This document shows positions 55,669-64,000 of a DNA stretch of 64,000 nt, one piece after another. The notes beneath the pieces were generated by a model. It saw only the letters and a list, made by a program, of their open reading frames with translations, made no database searches and was not told the DNA's origin. The DNA comes from Streptococcus salivarius (GTDB lineage Bacteria; Bacillota; Bacilli; Lactobacillales; Streptococcaceae): positions 62,001 through 126,000 of the forward strand of contig NZ_CP015283.1 in NCBI RefSeq assembly GCF_002094975.1, read 5' to 3'. Position 1 is the stretch's first letter. Each line of letters starts with the position of its first letter. Made by a program: the position numbers and the translations under genes.

Positions 55669-55872
55669 TTAAATTTCATCACCAAGTTCGAACTTAGTAC
55701 CTTTGAGGGCACGTTTGAGAGACCACTTCCATGGTTTCCCTTCAATAGTGACTTGTTTGTTTTCGAGGTCAACTTTAACATTCTCAACGCCTTTAACAGC
55801 AGAGAGTTTTTCGGTAACGGTGTTGACACAACCTTGGCATTTCATTCCTGTAATGTTATATGTTTTTGTCAT
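55669..55872 (-). CDS. copZ: Copper chaperone CopZ
   Basis: 67 residues from ATG 55872 with GGAAGAAAG upstream; a longer ORF has no RBS. A single heavy-metal-associated domain with the Cu(I) site GMKCQGC (C12, C15). It carries Cu(I) to CopA or CopY. Last gene of copY-copA-copZ; the 75 bp after copA are non-coding. Confidence 0.92.
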   Translation of the reverse strand: MTKTYNITGMKCQGCVNTVTEKLSAVKGVENVKVDLENKQVTIEGKPWKWSLKRALKGTKFELGDEI

Positions 55873-55947
55873 TTTTCTTTCTTCCTTTTCTTTAAATTGT
55901 TTTTTTGATACACGTCTTAATTGATAGAGGGCATAAGCAATCGACAC

Positions 55948-58176
55948 TTAGACTTTGCGACGTTTGAGACGCAGAGCATTGAGGACGACTGAGACAGAGC
56001 TAAAGCTCATAGCCAGTCCTGCTATCATTGGGTCAAGAAGCGGGCCACCAAAGAGGTGGAGGACACCCATGGCCACTGGGATAGACAGGATATTGTAGAT
56101 AAAGGCCCAGAAGAGGTTCTCTTTAATCGTTGTGATTGTCGCCTGACTAATTTTCAAGGCCTTAACGACATCCATGAGGTTGGGTTTCATAAGGACCATA
56201 TCGGCACTTTCCATGGCAATATCTGTCCCAGAACCCATGGCAATACCGATATCTGCAGTCGCAAGGGCTGGGGCATCATTGATACCATCACCAACCATGA
56301 TGACTGATTTTCCTTCTGCTTGAAGGTCGCTAATCACCCTAGATTTCTCTTGCGGAAGCACTTGACTGATAACACGCTTGATACCAACCTTTTGAGCGAT
56401 GGCTTGAGCTGTTTGGTCATTATCACCAGTCAACATGATGACTTCTTTGCTCATTTGATGAAGAGCGGCCACCATATCGGCGCTATCTGCTTTAACCTGA
56501 TCAGCTACACCAAAGAGTCCGATTAACTTACCATCTTCAGCCAAGAAAATAGGTGTCTGACCATCCGCTGTCAAGCTTTGGAAATCAGCTTGTGCTGAAG
56601 TCAAGTCGACTTTTTCCTCAGCCATAAGAGTTTGATTCCCAGCTAGATAAGTTTTGCCTGCATAGCTTGCAGTTAGTCCTCGTCCAGTCAAACTTAAGAA
56701 ATTGTCCATCTCTAACAAGTCCAAGTTAGCATTTTCTGCTGCCACAAGGATGGCTTGACCCAAAGGGTGTTCGGACTTGGCTTCCAAGGATGCCAAAAGT
56801 TGCAAGGCTGCTCCGCTATTGTCATAAGTATAGCTAGAAGCGAGCTGAGGTTTACCCTGAGTAATGGTTCCTGTCTTGTCAAAAACGAGAACATCAGCCT
56901 TGTGAGCTAACTCGAGCACATCTCCACGCTTATAGAGAATACCATGCTCGGCACCAAGCCCTGTACCAACCATGATGGCTGTCGGTGTCGCAAGTCCCAA
57001 TGCACATGGACAAGCAATAACCAAGACGCTGACTGCTACAGTCATAGCGAAGGTAAAGGTTTGTCCCATGATAAAGTACCAGAAGAGACCTGAAACAAGG
57101 GCGATAGCCATGACAACGGGAACAAAGACCGCTGACACCTGATCGGCAATCTTAGCAATCGGTGCCTTGGTTTGTTGGGCATCCTCAACCAATTTGATGA
57201 TTTGGGAAAGCAAGGTGTCCTTACCAATCTTTTCAGCTTCATAAATCAAGCTACCCTGACCATTAATAGAACCTGCAAAAACTGGTTTACCAGCTGATTT
57301 TTCAATAGGGAGTGACTCACCTGTAAGCATACTCTCATCAATAGCAGAGCTACCAGAAATCACTCGACCATCCACGGCTATCTTTTCCCCAGGTTTGACC
57401 ACAATATGGTCACCAAGAACAACCTTATCCACAGGAAGCTTGACTTCCTTACCATCACGAAGGACAGTTGCTTCCTTGGCTGACAAGTGCATAAGTTTCT
57501 TAATAGCTTCTGAAGTTCGACCCTTAGAGAGGGTTTCAAAGTACTTCCCTAGAGTAATCAGGGTCAAGATAACAGCCACTGACTCAAAATAAAGTTGGTG
57601 GGCGTGATGGGCATGCCCCAATGAAATGTGGTAAGTACCATAGAGACTATAAAGAAAGGCTGCCGACGTTGCCAAGGCTACCAAGGCATCCATGTTAGGA
57701 TGACCCTTGGCCAAGGTACGAAAACCATTACTATAGAAAGAACGGCCTAACCACATGACGGGCACTGTCAAAACTAGCAACACCAAGGCATAAGTCAAAG
57801 CTGCATGATGAGGAGACAAGAAGTTTGGCACAGGTAGACCGACCATTGGCCCCATAGCTAGATAAAAGAGAGGAATGGTGAAGACCGATGACCAAATGAG
57901 GCGCTCACGCACCTTGTGAATCTTGTCTTCTTCACGTTCTTCCTGACTTTTAGCTGTATCTGGGTTGTAGACTTCAGCCGCATAACCAGCGTCAGCTACA
58001 GCCTTTTCAATAGTTTCTGGACTAACCTTATCCCCAGCATAATCTACAGACATTTTTTCGGTGGTTAGGTTAACCACAGCCTTGTCCACACCATCCAACT
58101 TATTAACAGCATTTTCAACGTTGGCTACACAGGATGCACAGGTCATCCCATTAACCACAAAGGTTTCTTTTGCCAT
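55948..58176 (-). CDS. copA: Copper-exporting P1B-type ATPase
   Basis: 742 residues. One N-terminal heavy-metal domain with GMTCASC (C11-C14), eight spans, the transmembrane CPC motif (ACPCALG), the phosphorylation site DKTGTIT, the SEHPLG motif and the hinge GDGINDAP. It pumps Cu(I) out of the cell. It lies 3 bp behind copY, cotranscribed. Confidence 0.96.
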   Translation of the reverse strand: MAKETFVVNGMTCASCVANVENAVNKLDGVDKAVVNLTTEKMSVDYAGDKVSPETIEKAVADAGYAAEVYNPDTAKSQEEREEDKIHKVRERLIWSSVFTIPLFYLAMGPMVGLPVPNFLSPHHAALTYALVLLVLTVPVMWLGRSFYSNGFRTLAKGHPNMDALVALATSAAFLYSLYGTYHISLGHAHHAHQLYFESVAVILTLITLGKYFETLSKGRTSEAIKKLMHLSAKEATVLRDGKEVKLPVDKVVLGDHIVVKPGEKIAVDGRVISGSSAIDESMLTGESLPIEKSAGKPVFAGSINGQGSLIYEAEKIGKDTLLSQIIKLVEDAQQTKAPIAKIADQVSAVFVPVVMAIALVSGLFWYFIMGQTFTFAMTVAVSVLVIACPCALGLATPTAIMVGTGLGAEHGILYKRGDVLELAHKADVLVFDKTGTITQGKPQLASSYTYDNSGAALQLLASLEAKSEHPLGQAILVAAENANLDLLEMDNFLSLTGRGLTASYAGKTYLAGNQTLMAEEKVDLTSAQADFQSLTADGQTPIFLAEDGKLIGLFGVADQVKADSADMVAALHQMSKEVIMLTGDNDQTAQAIAQKVGIKRVISQVLPQEKSRVISDLQAEGKSVIMVGDGINDAPALATADIGIAMGSGTDIAMESADMVLMKPNLMDVVKALKISQATITTIKENLFWAFIYNILSIPVAMGVLHLFGGPLLDPMIAGLAMSFSSVSVVLNALRLKRRKV

Positions 58177-58179
58177 TTC

Positions 58180-58611
58180 CTATATCACCTCCATATGATG
58201 CCCACAAGCACATTGGCCAGGCACACAGTCACAAACCACCTGATCCACAGGTTCTTTTGCTAAAAGCAAGGCCTGTAACTTGTCCACATCAGCTTGTGTC
58301 ATCGGCGTCTTCTCGATGAGTTGACCCAACAAGTCGCTGTGTTTGGTCAAACAAATCTTGTCAAAAACTGCCTCTAAAGCTTGAAAATTCGCTTCATCCT
58401 CACCCAAGCTGGCTTGATAGATAAACCCTCGTCCTTGACGCTGACTAGTTAGGTAACCCTTGTCCGCCAAACGCCCAAGCAAGGTCTTAACTGTCGAAGC
58501 CGACCAGTCTAGCTTCTTAGCTAGAATCGCTATAATCTCTGAAGAAGTCGCTTGCCCCTTAGCCCAGAGCACTCGCATGACTTCCCATTCCGCAGATGAA
58601 ATTGTCAGCAT
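58180..58611 (-). CDS. copY: Copper-responsive repressor CopY
   Basis: 143 residues. BlaI/MecI-type winged helix (~5-70; EWEVMRVLWAKGQATSSEII) and a C-terminal CDCVPGQCAC cluster (CxCx4CxC) that binds Zn(II) or Cu(I). Copper displaces zinc and releases the repressor from DNA. GAAAGGAG precedes ATG. Two operator boxes lie upstream. Confidence 0.95.
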   Translation of the reverse strand: MLTISSAEWEVMRVLWAKGQATSSEIIAILAKKLDWSASTVKTLLGRLADKGYLTSQRQGRGFIYQASLGEDEANFQALEAVFDKICLTKHSDLLGQLIEKTPMTQADVDKLQALLLAKEPVDQVVCDCVPGQCACGHHMEVI

Positions 58612-58642
58612 GATAGCTCCTTTCTGAATGTTGTTATTTGTT

Positions 58643-58652
58643 TACGTTTGTA
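58643..58652 (-). promoter_or_regulatory. CopY operator box 1 (one mismatch)
   Basis: TACGTTTGTA, one change from the cop-box TACANNTGTA; inside a 22-bp direct repeat TGTTTAC(G/A)TTTGTAGATTTATTTT shared with box 2. Confidence 0.75.
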
Positions 58653-58696
58653 GATTTATTTTAACGCTATCGTGAAAACGTGTCAAGGGTTTTGTT

Positions 58697-58706
58697 TACA
58701 TTTGTA
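58697..58706 (-). promoter_or_regulatory. CopY operator box 2 (perfect)
   Basis: TACATTTGTA fits the cop-box TACANNTGTA exactly; 54 bp from box 1. Confidence 0.85.
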
Positions 58707-58715
58707 GATTTATTT

Positions 58716-58754
58716 TTTAAAAAATTTCCAAGACCACTTCAAGGACCTTGGAAC
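58716..58754 (-). terminator. Terminator after the MFS permease gene
   Basis: GTTCCAAGGTCC and GG-TCTTGGAAA pair on the minus strand, followed by six T. Confidence 0.75.
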
Positions 58755-58778
58755 GCTTTCATTATCTTAGGCAAAAAA

Positions 58779-59951
58779 TTATGACTTTAGATTTTTCTGA
58801 TACAGTTTAGTCATAAGCATTATTCCCAAGACGAGTATAATGACTGGAAGACTGTATCCCAAATAAATCGTAGTGACCTGCAGACCTCTCTTGATAAGCA
58901 TACCACTGACAAATACAACAATCCCTGTCAAAACCTGATTCAAGACTTCAATTTTCAAATAAAGATTGTTAAGTTGTAAGGGATTCAACTTCTCCTGCAG
59001 GTAAACATTTTGTGAGATTCCGGAAATAGTTTGACCAACTGCTAAAAAGATATAGCTAAGCAAAACAGTCGGTAGGTTAGGTACGAATGGAAAGACGACA
59101 ACGTAACCCAAATAGACAAGAGACCCTAACAAGTAAACGGTCATAGGGGAGTATTTAGTGAGACTTTTGAAAGATAGAATTGAACTCGTTGCTAGAAAGG
59201 CAATGGCTAAGAAGGACAGAGAGAAAGAATAGGCCTGACTAGAAATACCGACATCTTTGGTCAGGAAGATAACCTCATAAGCATCATATAAGACACCCAC
59301 TGACTGTAAGAGTATAGTCATCATAACCATCTTAAGGACGATACTCTGCCTTCCAAAAATAGGACTACCTTGACCGGAAGAAACCTCCTCTTCTGAATCA
59401 TTCTCACGGTCAAAAATAATCGGTCCCAGTTTAAACAATAAGAGGGTTGCTAGTAGCGTTAGCACACTGTAGACCAAAAATAAGCTCCCTAAATCAAGGC
59501 TACCCCAGAGACCAACTATCATAGGTGCTAAGAAATAGGAAGCTGACCCAATCATGGTATAGGTACTGTTAAATTTTTGCAAGTTGGCTTTTTTAACAAG
59601 CACAGGCACCGCTGAGGACAACAAACTGTTAAAGTAGGTTGTCAACACTTCAGTCAGAACCACCAAAGCAAATACAAAAACACTGCCCATGGCAAGATAG
59701 ATCAAAGCAAGACAGACTGCCTTAAGTAATTCAATACCAATCAAAACATATTTTTTATTTGTGATTTTTCCTACAAATTGATGTCCCACATTGGCAAGAA
59801 TCCCTCCTAAGAATTTGGCAATCCATAGCCCTAAGACATAGTCCACCGAGATTTTAGAGAAGATAATACTCAGTGCTATCGCATAACCGTACTCGATAAT
59901 CAGCGACAAAAACCTATTAAGGAAAATAATTCTGGAATTGTTGGTAAACAT
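58779..59951 (-). CDS. MFS-family permease
   Basis: 390 residues, about eleven or twelve spans with a central acidic loop (DRENDSEEEVSSGQG, ~195-210). The general pattern is MFS (GKITNKKYVLIGIELLKAV after span 2), without a diagnostic specificity motif. It has no terminator from copY on its 5' side because copY lies downstream. Its ATG overlaps the stop of a 9-residue ORF (TAATG). Probably an exporter; substrate unknown. Confidence 0.75.
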   Translation of the reverse strand: MFTNNSRIIFLNRFLSLIIEYGYAIALSIIFSKISVDYVLGLWIAKFLGGILANVGHQFVGKITNKKYVLIGIELLKAVCLALIYLAMGSVFVFALVVLTEVLTTYFNSLLSSAVPVLVKKANLQKFNSTYTMIGSASYFLAPMIVGLWGSLDLGSLFLVYSVLTLLATLLLFKLGPIIFDRENDSEEEVSSGQGSPIFGRQSIVLKMVMMTILLQSVGVLYDAYEVIFLTKDVGISSQAYSFSLSFLAIAFLATSSILSFKSLTKYSPMTVYLLGSLVYLGYVVVFPFVPNLPTVLLSYIFLAVGQTISGISQNVYLQEKLNPLQLNNLYLKIEVLNQVLTGIVVFVSGMLIKRGLQVTTIYLGYSLPVIILVLGIMLMTKLYQKNLKS

Positions 59952-59980
59952 TAACGATTTCTAAACCTTTTCTTTTTCAT
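59951..59980 (-). CDS. Possible 9-residue leaderless ORF overlapping the MFS start
   Basis: MKKKRFRNR, TAA overlapping the MFS ATG as TAATG. TACAAT (59988-59993) ends 7 nt before its ATG. AAAAGG inside the ORF can serve as the ribosome site of the MFS gene only poorly, so termination-reinitiation is plausible. Confidence 0.3.
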   Translation of the reverse strand: MKKKRFRNR

Positions 59981-60032
59981 TGCCCTTATTGTAACACTGA
60001 ACATACTAGCCTTCAATAGTTCAGCGCATTAG

Positions 60033-60054
60033 AAAAACACCTCCTAAGAGGTGT
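60033..60054 (-). terminator. Terminator after the 53-aa membrane protein gene
   Basis: ACACCTCT-TAGG-AGGTGT (AGACACCTCTTAGGAGGTGT palindrome) plus five T on the minus strand. Confidence 0.8.
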
Positions 60055-60063
60055 CACACTTTA

Positions 60064-60225
60064 CTAAGATAAGATTGAGTTGACAAGGCTACGTCCAAAA
60101 TCCCTACCTTCTATATACAAAAATGTAAACATGCCAGGGTAAATAACAGCCAAACAAATAATCATAAAGATTATTACTAGAGCTTTCTTGTGTGATACAA
60201 AGAATGAAAAAATATGATTAATCAT
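60064..60225 (-). CDS. Small membrane protein, 53 residues
   Basis: ATG 60225 to TAG 60064. MINHIFSFFVSHKKALVIIF leads into a long hydrophobic span (~15-45) followed by EGRDFGRSLVNSILS. AGAAGG lies ~11 nt upstream and a dedicated terminator follows 10 bp after the stop, so it is likely a real gene. No family recognised; too short for confident homology by eye. Confidence 0.5.
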   Translation of the reverse strand: MINHIFSFFVSHKKALVIIFMIICLAVIYPGMFTFLYIEGRDFGRSLVNSILS

Positions 60226-60283
60226 CTTTACTGATACCTTCTCTTCTTTTTTAGCTATTAAATCATTCTATAGTTTTCGAAAA

Positions 60284-60310
60284 GAAAAAAATAGTGACAT
60301 AAATGTCACT
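60284..60310 (-). terminator. Terminator after the 45-aa membrane protein gene
   Basis: AGTGACAT-TT-ATGTCACT palindrome followed by A-T-run; T-rich on the minus strand. A run of six A on the other side makes it partly bidirectional. Confidence 0.75.
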
Positions 60311-60367
60311 AAAAAAGCTTATTCATTCGATACGAGATATACAAAAGCTGATTACGAGATTTAACTC

Positions 60368-60505
60368 TCAACTCAAGCCCTTGTAGAGATACAAGACACC
60401 AACTAAAAGGAAAATAAGGGCATAGTGATTTTCTCCTCGATAGAAAAAGAGTAAGGCTCCTATTAAGAAACAGACCCCTAGTATTACCCTCAATGATACT
60501 TTCAT
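60368..60505 (-). CDS. Small membrane protein, 45 residues
   Basis: ATG 60505 to TGA 60368. Two short spans, ~5-21 (LRVILGVCFLIGALLFF) and ~28-42 (YALIFLLVGVLYLY), joined by a YRGENH turn. GAAGG lies 7 nt upstream. It is followed by its own terminator. Function unknown; small two-span peptides of this kind can be membrane regulators, toxins or immunity proteins. Confidence 0.5.
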   Translation of the reverse strand: MKVSLRVILGVCFLIGALLFFYRGENHYALIFLLVGVLYLYKGLS

Positions 60506-60509
60506 TTGT

Positions 60510-60647
60510 CTACCTTCTTTCTATAAGTAAGACGAAAATAAAAACAAGAGATACATTTAATTCGCTACAATCCACCCATATTATAAGCTTGATAACTAAG
60601 AAAATCAAATTGCTCCAAAGAATGATTTGATAAAAAATACTCCCCAT
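60510..60647 (-). CDS. Possible small hydrophobic ORF between trpA and the 45-aa gene
   Basis: 45 residues, two hydrophobic stretches, ending TAG 4 bp before the next ATG. Its ATG lies inside the trpA terminator, so a downstream TTG may be the true start, or the frame may be chance. Listed because its end carries the RBS of the next gene. Confidence 0.25.
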   Translation of the reverse strand: MGSIFYQIILWSNLIFLVIKLIIWVDCSELNVSLVFIFVLLIERR

Positions 60648-60661
60648 TTCTGGAGAGTAGC
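60632..60661 (-). terminator. Terminator of the trp operon
   Basis: TACTCTCC-AGAAAT-GGGGAGTA followed by six T, just behind trpA. Confidence 0.85.
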
Positions 60662-60666
60662 ATCTG

Positions 60667-61449
60667 CTATTTTTCAAAGTGTGAACCGAATGTAACAAAT
60701 TCAGCGACTTCTTCTTCCTTACCGTCGTGGAGGTCACGGACAATTTTTGATCCCACAATAACACCGTCTGACACAGCGTTAAAGCGTTTGATGTCTTCCT
60801 CTGTTGACACACCGAAACCTGTGAGAACTGGAATATCTGCATGAGCTGTCAAGTTAGCCAAGTGTTTATCAAGGTCATCACGGTAATTGCCAGTCTTACC
60901 AGTAACACCATTGATGGCAACGGCGTAGATAAAGCCTTCTGCACCATCAATCAACTGTTTCTGACGGTCAATACCTGTAGTCAAGCTTACCAAAGGCACG
61001 AGAGCAATATCACTGTCTTTCAAATATGGGGTAATAAAGTCAGCGTGTTCATCTGGCAAATCAGGAATAATGAGCCCCTTGACAGATGTCTCTGCCAAGT
61101 CCTTAACAAAGGCTTCAATACCATATTGATAAACTGGATTGATGTAGGTCATGATAACCAAAGGTACCTGTGTTTTTTGTTCTTGAAGCTTCTTGATGAT
61201 AGCTGTTAAAGTCACATCTTTAGCCAAACTACGTTGTCCTGCTAGTTCAATAACGGGACCATCGGCCACAGGGTCTGACCATGGAATACCCACCTCAATA
61301 GCTGAGACACCACTTTTTTCCAAGAGAGCGATAGTCTCAAAGAGTCCGTCTAGACCTTTAGCGTGGTCACCAGCCATGATATAAGGTACGAAAATACCGC
61401 GTTTACTGTCTTTGATAGCTTGTAGGTGTTTTGTTAATGTTTTTGTCAT
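60667..61449 (-). CDS. trpA: Tryptophan synthase alpha subunit
   Basis: 260 residues. It cleaves indole-3-glycerol phosphate to indole, which is channelled to TrpB. The catalytic Glu is in [20 protein letters not shown], the catalytic Asp in [12 protein letters not shown], and the phosphate site in [10 protein letters not shown] and GVIVGSKIV. Four bases separate it from trpB. Last gene of the operon. Confidence 0.97.
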   Translation of the reverse strand: MTKTLTKHLQAIKDSKRGIFVPYIMAGDHAKGLDGLFETIALLEKSGVSAIEVGIPWSDPVADGPVIELAGQRSLAKDVTLTAIIKKLQEQKTQVPLVIMTYINPVYQYGIEAFVKDLAETSVKGLIIPDLPDEHADFITPYLKDSDIALVPLVSLTTGIDRQKQLIDGAEGFIYAVAINGVTGKTGNYRDDLDKHLANLTAHADIPVLTGFGVSTEEDIKRFNAVSDGVIVGSKIVRDLHDGKEEEVAEFVTFGSHFEK

Positions 61450-61452
61450 GGT

Positions 61453-62661
61453 TTATTTCCCTTCTGCTTCAGCTTCGAAACGTTCTTTAACCTGCATAAC
61501 GTCCTTGTCCCCACGACCTGAGAGGCAGACGATGAGGCTTTGGTCTGGCGACATCTTAGCTGCCACTTTTTGCGCAAGCGCAATGGCATGACTAGACTCA
61601 AGAGCAGGGATAATACCTTCCAAACGTGACAGAAGTTTGAAGCCTTCAAGAGCTTCTTCATCTGTGATAGAGTCGTAAGTCGCACGGCCAATTTCGTTGA
61701 AATAACAGTGCTCAGGACCAACCCCTGGGTAGTCCAGACCAGCTGAGATAGAGAAGGCTTCCATGATTTGACCATGAGCATCTTGGAGAACATCCATAAG
61801 CGCTCCGTGAAGAATACCTGGACGGCCTTTGGCAAAGGTTGCGGCGTGTTTTTCAGTATCAAGACCCAAACCTGAAGCCTCAGCACCATACATGGCTACT
61901 GATTTATCATTAACAAATGGGTAGAACATACCGATAGCATTTGAACCACCACCGATACAAGCCATTACAGCATCAGGCAATTTACCGCCAGAAATCTCTG
62001 CATATTGGCGTTTGGCTTCACGACCGATAACAGATTGGAAGTCACGAACAATTTCTGGGAACGGTGCAGGACCAAGGGCAGATCCCATGATATAGTGCGT
62101 ATCCTCGATACCTGCAACCCAAGCACGAAGGGCTGCATTTACGGCATCCTTAAGCACTCGCGAACCATCTGTTACGCTAAATACCTTGGCACCAAGCAAT
62201 TCCATACGGAAAACGTTAAGCGCCTGACGTTTAACATCTTCTTCACCCATATAGATTGTACAATCCATGTCGAAAAGGGCTGCGGCTGTCGCTGTTGCAA
62301 CACCGTGTTGACCTGCACCTGTTTCGGCGATGATTTTCTTCTTGCCCATACGTTTGGCAAGCAAGACTTGACCAAGGGCATTGTTAATCTTGTGGGCACC
62401 TGTATGGTTAAGATCCTCACGTTTAAGATAAATTTGTGCTCCACCAATATGGTCAGTCAAACGTTTGGCGTGGTAAAGAGGTGTCTCACGTCCCACATAG
62501 TTTTTGAGGAGGTCATCCAATTCCACTTGGAAACTTGGATCTTCCTTGGCTTCACGATAAGCCTTGTCCAATTCAATAACGGCTGTCATCAGCGTTTCTG
62601 GAACGAACTGACCACCGAATTTTCCGTAAAATCCTTTTGCATCAGGTTGTTGATATGTCAT
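61453..62661 (-). CDS. trpB: Tryptophan synthase beta subunit
   Basis: 402 residues. The PLP lysine lies in [13 protein letters not shown]; the ammonium loop GGGSNAIG and the LSGRGDKD ending are present. It condenses indole with serine. The start overlaps the trpF stop (ATGA). Confidence 0.97.
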   Translation of the reverse strand: MTYQQPDAKGFYGKFGGQFVPETLMTAVIELDKAYREAKEDPSFQVELDDLLKNYVGRETPLYHAKRLTDHIGGAQIYLKREDLNHTGAHKINNALGQVLLAKRMGKKKIIAETGAGQHGVATATAAALFDMDCTIYMGEEDVKRQALNVFRMELLGAKVFSVTDGSRVLKDAVNAALRAWVAGIEDTHYIMGSALGPAPFPEIVRDFQSVIGREAKRQYAEISGGKLPDAVMACIGGGSNAIGMFYPFVNDKSVAMYGAEASGLGLDTEKHAATFAKGRPGILHGALMDVLQDAHGQIMEAFSISAGLDYPGVGPEHCYFNEIGRATYDSITDEEALEGFKLLSRLEGIIPALESSHAIALAQKVAAKMSPDQSLIVCLSGRGDKDVMQVKERFEAEAEGK

Positions 62662-63239
62662 GCTTTCACTCTTTCTATAAATGCTTTAATCTTGTCTAAA
62701 TCTTTGTGACCATCTGTCTCGACACCTGAGGACACATCTAAGGCATAGGGATGAAAAGTTTCCTTGGCCTCTGCCACATTGTCCACAGTCAAGCCACCAG
62801 CGATGAAATAGTCCTGCTCAATCTGCTTGTCAGCCAAAAGCTGCCAGTCAAAGGTCTGGCCACTACCAGCAATGGGAGCATCAAAGAGAAGATAATCCGC
62901 CTGGCTCTTGACTTGAGAATCGCTATCCGAAATCTGAATAGCTCGAATAACTGGTACTGAAATCTTTGGAATCAGAGCTTCATCAAAAGTTCCATGAATC
63001 TGAACGATATCTAAGGGAACCTGATCAATCGCTTCTTCCAGTTCTTCAAGACTGGGTGAAACAAAGACACCGACGATTTTTGTCTGGCCTGTCACCCCTT
63101 TAGCCAGCTCGTGAGCTTGTTCAAGACTCACTTGACGCTTGCTCTTGGCGAACACAAAGCCAATGTAGTCAGCACCTGCTTCAACCGCAGTTGCTACCGC
63201 TTCTGGTGTCGATAGTCCACAAATTTTAACCTTTGTCAA
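62658..63239 (-). CDS. trpF: Phosphoribosylanthranilate isomerase
   Basis: 193 residues, starting at TTG 63239, which has AAGGAG 8 nt upstream; the ORF upstream of it is trpC in another frame. [12 protein letters not shown] (catalytic Cys at ~6), the [10 protein letters not shown] segment and the phosphate site AGGLTVDNV / DVSSGVE are typical. It overlaps trpC by 14 bp and trpB by 4 bp. Confidence 0.93.
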   Translation of the reverse strand: MTKVKICGLSTPEAVATAVEAGADYIGFVFAKSKRQVSLEQAHELAKGVTGQTKIVGVFVSPSLEELEEAIDQVPLDIVQIHGTFDEALIPKISVPVIRAIQISDSDSQVKSQADYLLFDAPIAGSGQTFDWQLLADKQIEQDYFIAGGLTVDNVAEAKETFHPYALDVSSGVETDGHKDLDKIKAFIERVKA

Positions 63240-63993
63240 TTTGCAACTCCTTGACCTTTTCAGCCACATTGTCAGCCGTCATAAGGGCAGTTCCTACTAG
63301 AATCCCATTAAAATATGGGGCAACTAAGGCAGCATCCTGACCTGTAAAAATAGCCGACTCAGAAATATAAACAGGCTTATCCTTGAAATGCGTTGATAAC
63401 TCAAGACTGGTATTGATGTCTGTCTCAAAAGTAACCAAATTACGGTTGTTAACACCGATAATCTCAGCACCAATACGATGAGCCACTTCCAATTCTGGTA
63501 GATTATGCGTTTCAACCAAGACTTCCAAGCCAAGGCTTGTCGCAAAATCGTAGAGCTCCTTGAGGCGAACCTCTGGCAAGGCCGCTACAATCAAGAGAAT
63601 GACTGTCGCACCCGCATTACGACTACGTACAATCTGTTTCTCATCAATAATGAAGTCCTTAGCCAAGGTTGGAATAGCCACCTGTGACGAAATTTCTTTC
63701 AAATAGGAAATGTCACCCTTGAAGAAAACCTCATCCGTCAAAACAGAAATCATAGCTGCCCCATTTTCCTCATAGGTCTTGGCCTGAGCCACAATATCCA
63801 CATCTAGGTTAATATCACCCATGCTTGGACTGGCTTTTTTCACTTCAGAAATAATTTGAAGCTTGTTTTGATTTGACTTGAGAAAATCATAAAGACGATA
63901 GGTCTGACGTAAGGGCTGCAAGTCTTCCATGACCAACTGAGCCACTTCTTTTTCTTTTTGTTCTAAGATTGTTGGAAGAAAGGCTTTACTCAT
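63226..63993 (-). CDS. trpC: Indole-3-glycerol phosphate synthase
   Basis: 255 residues, complete. [15 protein letters not shown] (catalytic Glu-Lys), the [13 protein letters not shown] block, [21 protein letters not shown] and SESAIF follow the family order. The right edge of the window lies 7 bp upstream; trpD and the operon promoter are outside. Confidence 0.97.
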   Translation of the reverse strand: MSKAFLPTILEQKEKEVAQLVMEDLQPLRQTYRLYDFLKSNQNKLQIISEVKKASPSMGDINLDVDIVAQAKTYEENGAAMISVLTDEVFFKGDISYLKEISSQVAIPTLAKDFIIDEKQIVRSRNAGATVILLIVAALPEVRLKELYDFATSLGLEVLVETHNLPELEVAHRIGAEIIGVNNRNLVTFETDINTSLELSTHFKDKPVYISESAIFTGQDAALVAPYFNGILVGTALMTADNVAEKVKELQIDKG

Positions 63994-64000
63994 ACTTGTA

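Overview
The window looks like chromosome of a Streptococcus of the salivarius group (S. thermophilus / S. salivarius / S. vestibularis type). This is inferred from low-GC streptococcal proteins, an Rgg regulator, a ComX-type combox in front of comEA-comEC, a CopY-CopA-CopZ copper operon, and ddl, murF, prfC and trp genes of streptococcal type. No rRNA, tRNA, CRISPR array or prophage was seen. Most genes lie on the minus strand.

Layout. 1-6 kb: the 3' end of a cytoplasmic alpha-amylase, then folP, folE, a KimA-type potassium permease and folC (folate synthesis interrupted by kimA), then khpA-rpsP. 6-14 kb is the most unusual stretch. It holds a membrane-anchored protein, a GHKL histidine kinase and a LytTR response regulator, a divergent secreted metzincin-like protease, and two tandem homologous small RNA genes. 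Each small RNA gene has its own LytTR-type direct repeat, palindrome, promoter and terminator. tehB and a DUF4767-like protein follow. 14-33 kb is largely conserved: a flavin monooxygenase-like protein, exoA, two QueT-like transporters, a WYL regulator, dagK, ligA, yihY, map, ytoI, a GNAT enzyme, murA, the comEA-comEC DNA-uptake operon and plsC. 33-45 kb: a polysaccharide deacetylase, trmN6, a GIY-YIG protein, a frameshifted IS110 element, cshA, corA, a PH-domain protein, TPP-riboswitch-controlled thiT, an Rgg regulator with an MFS exporter, and prfC.

45-55 kb: murF and ddl, usually neighbours in streptococci, are about 7.5 kb apart. Between them are three tandem overlapping paralogous membrane proteins of unknown function, an intact IS3-family element that has split the terminator of those genes, and a polar amino-acid ABC transporter with an unusual repeated leader. 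55-64 kb: the copYAZ operon, an MFS permease, a cluster of small hydrophobic ORFs, and trpC-trpF-trpB-trpA running off the right edge.

How it may work together: the response regulator probably drives the twin small RNAs, whose large C/U-rich loops could mask Shine-Dalgarno sequences. That resembles the FasA-FasX logic of other streptococci, but the link is inference. Several genes (ligA, GNAT, pgdA, trmN6 and two short upstream ORFs) have a -10 box only 6-7 nt before the start codon, which points to leaderless mRNAs.
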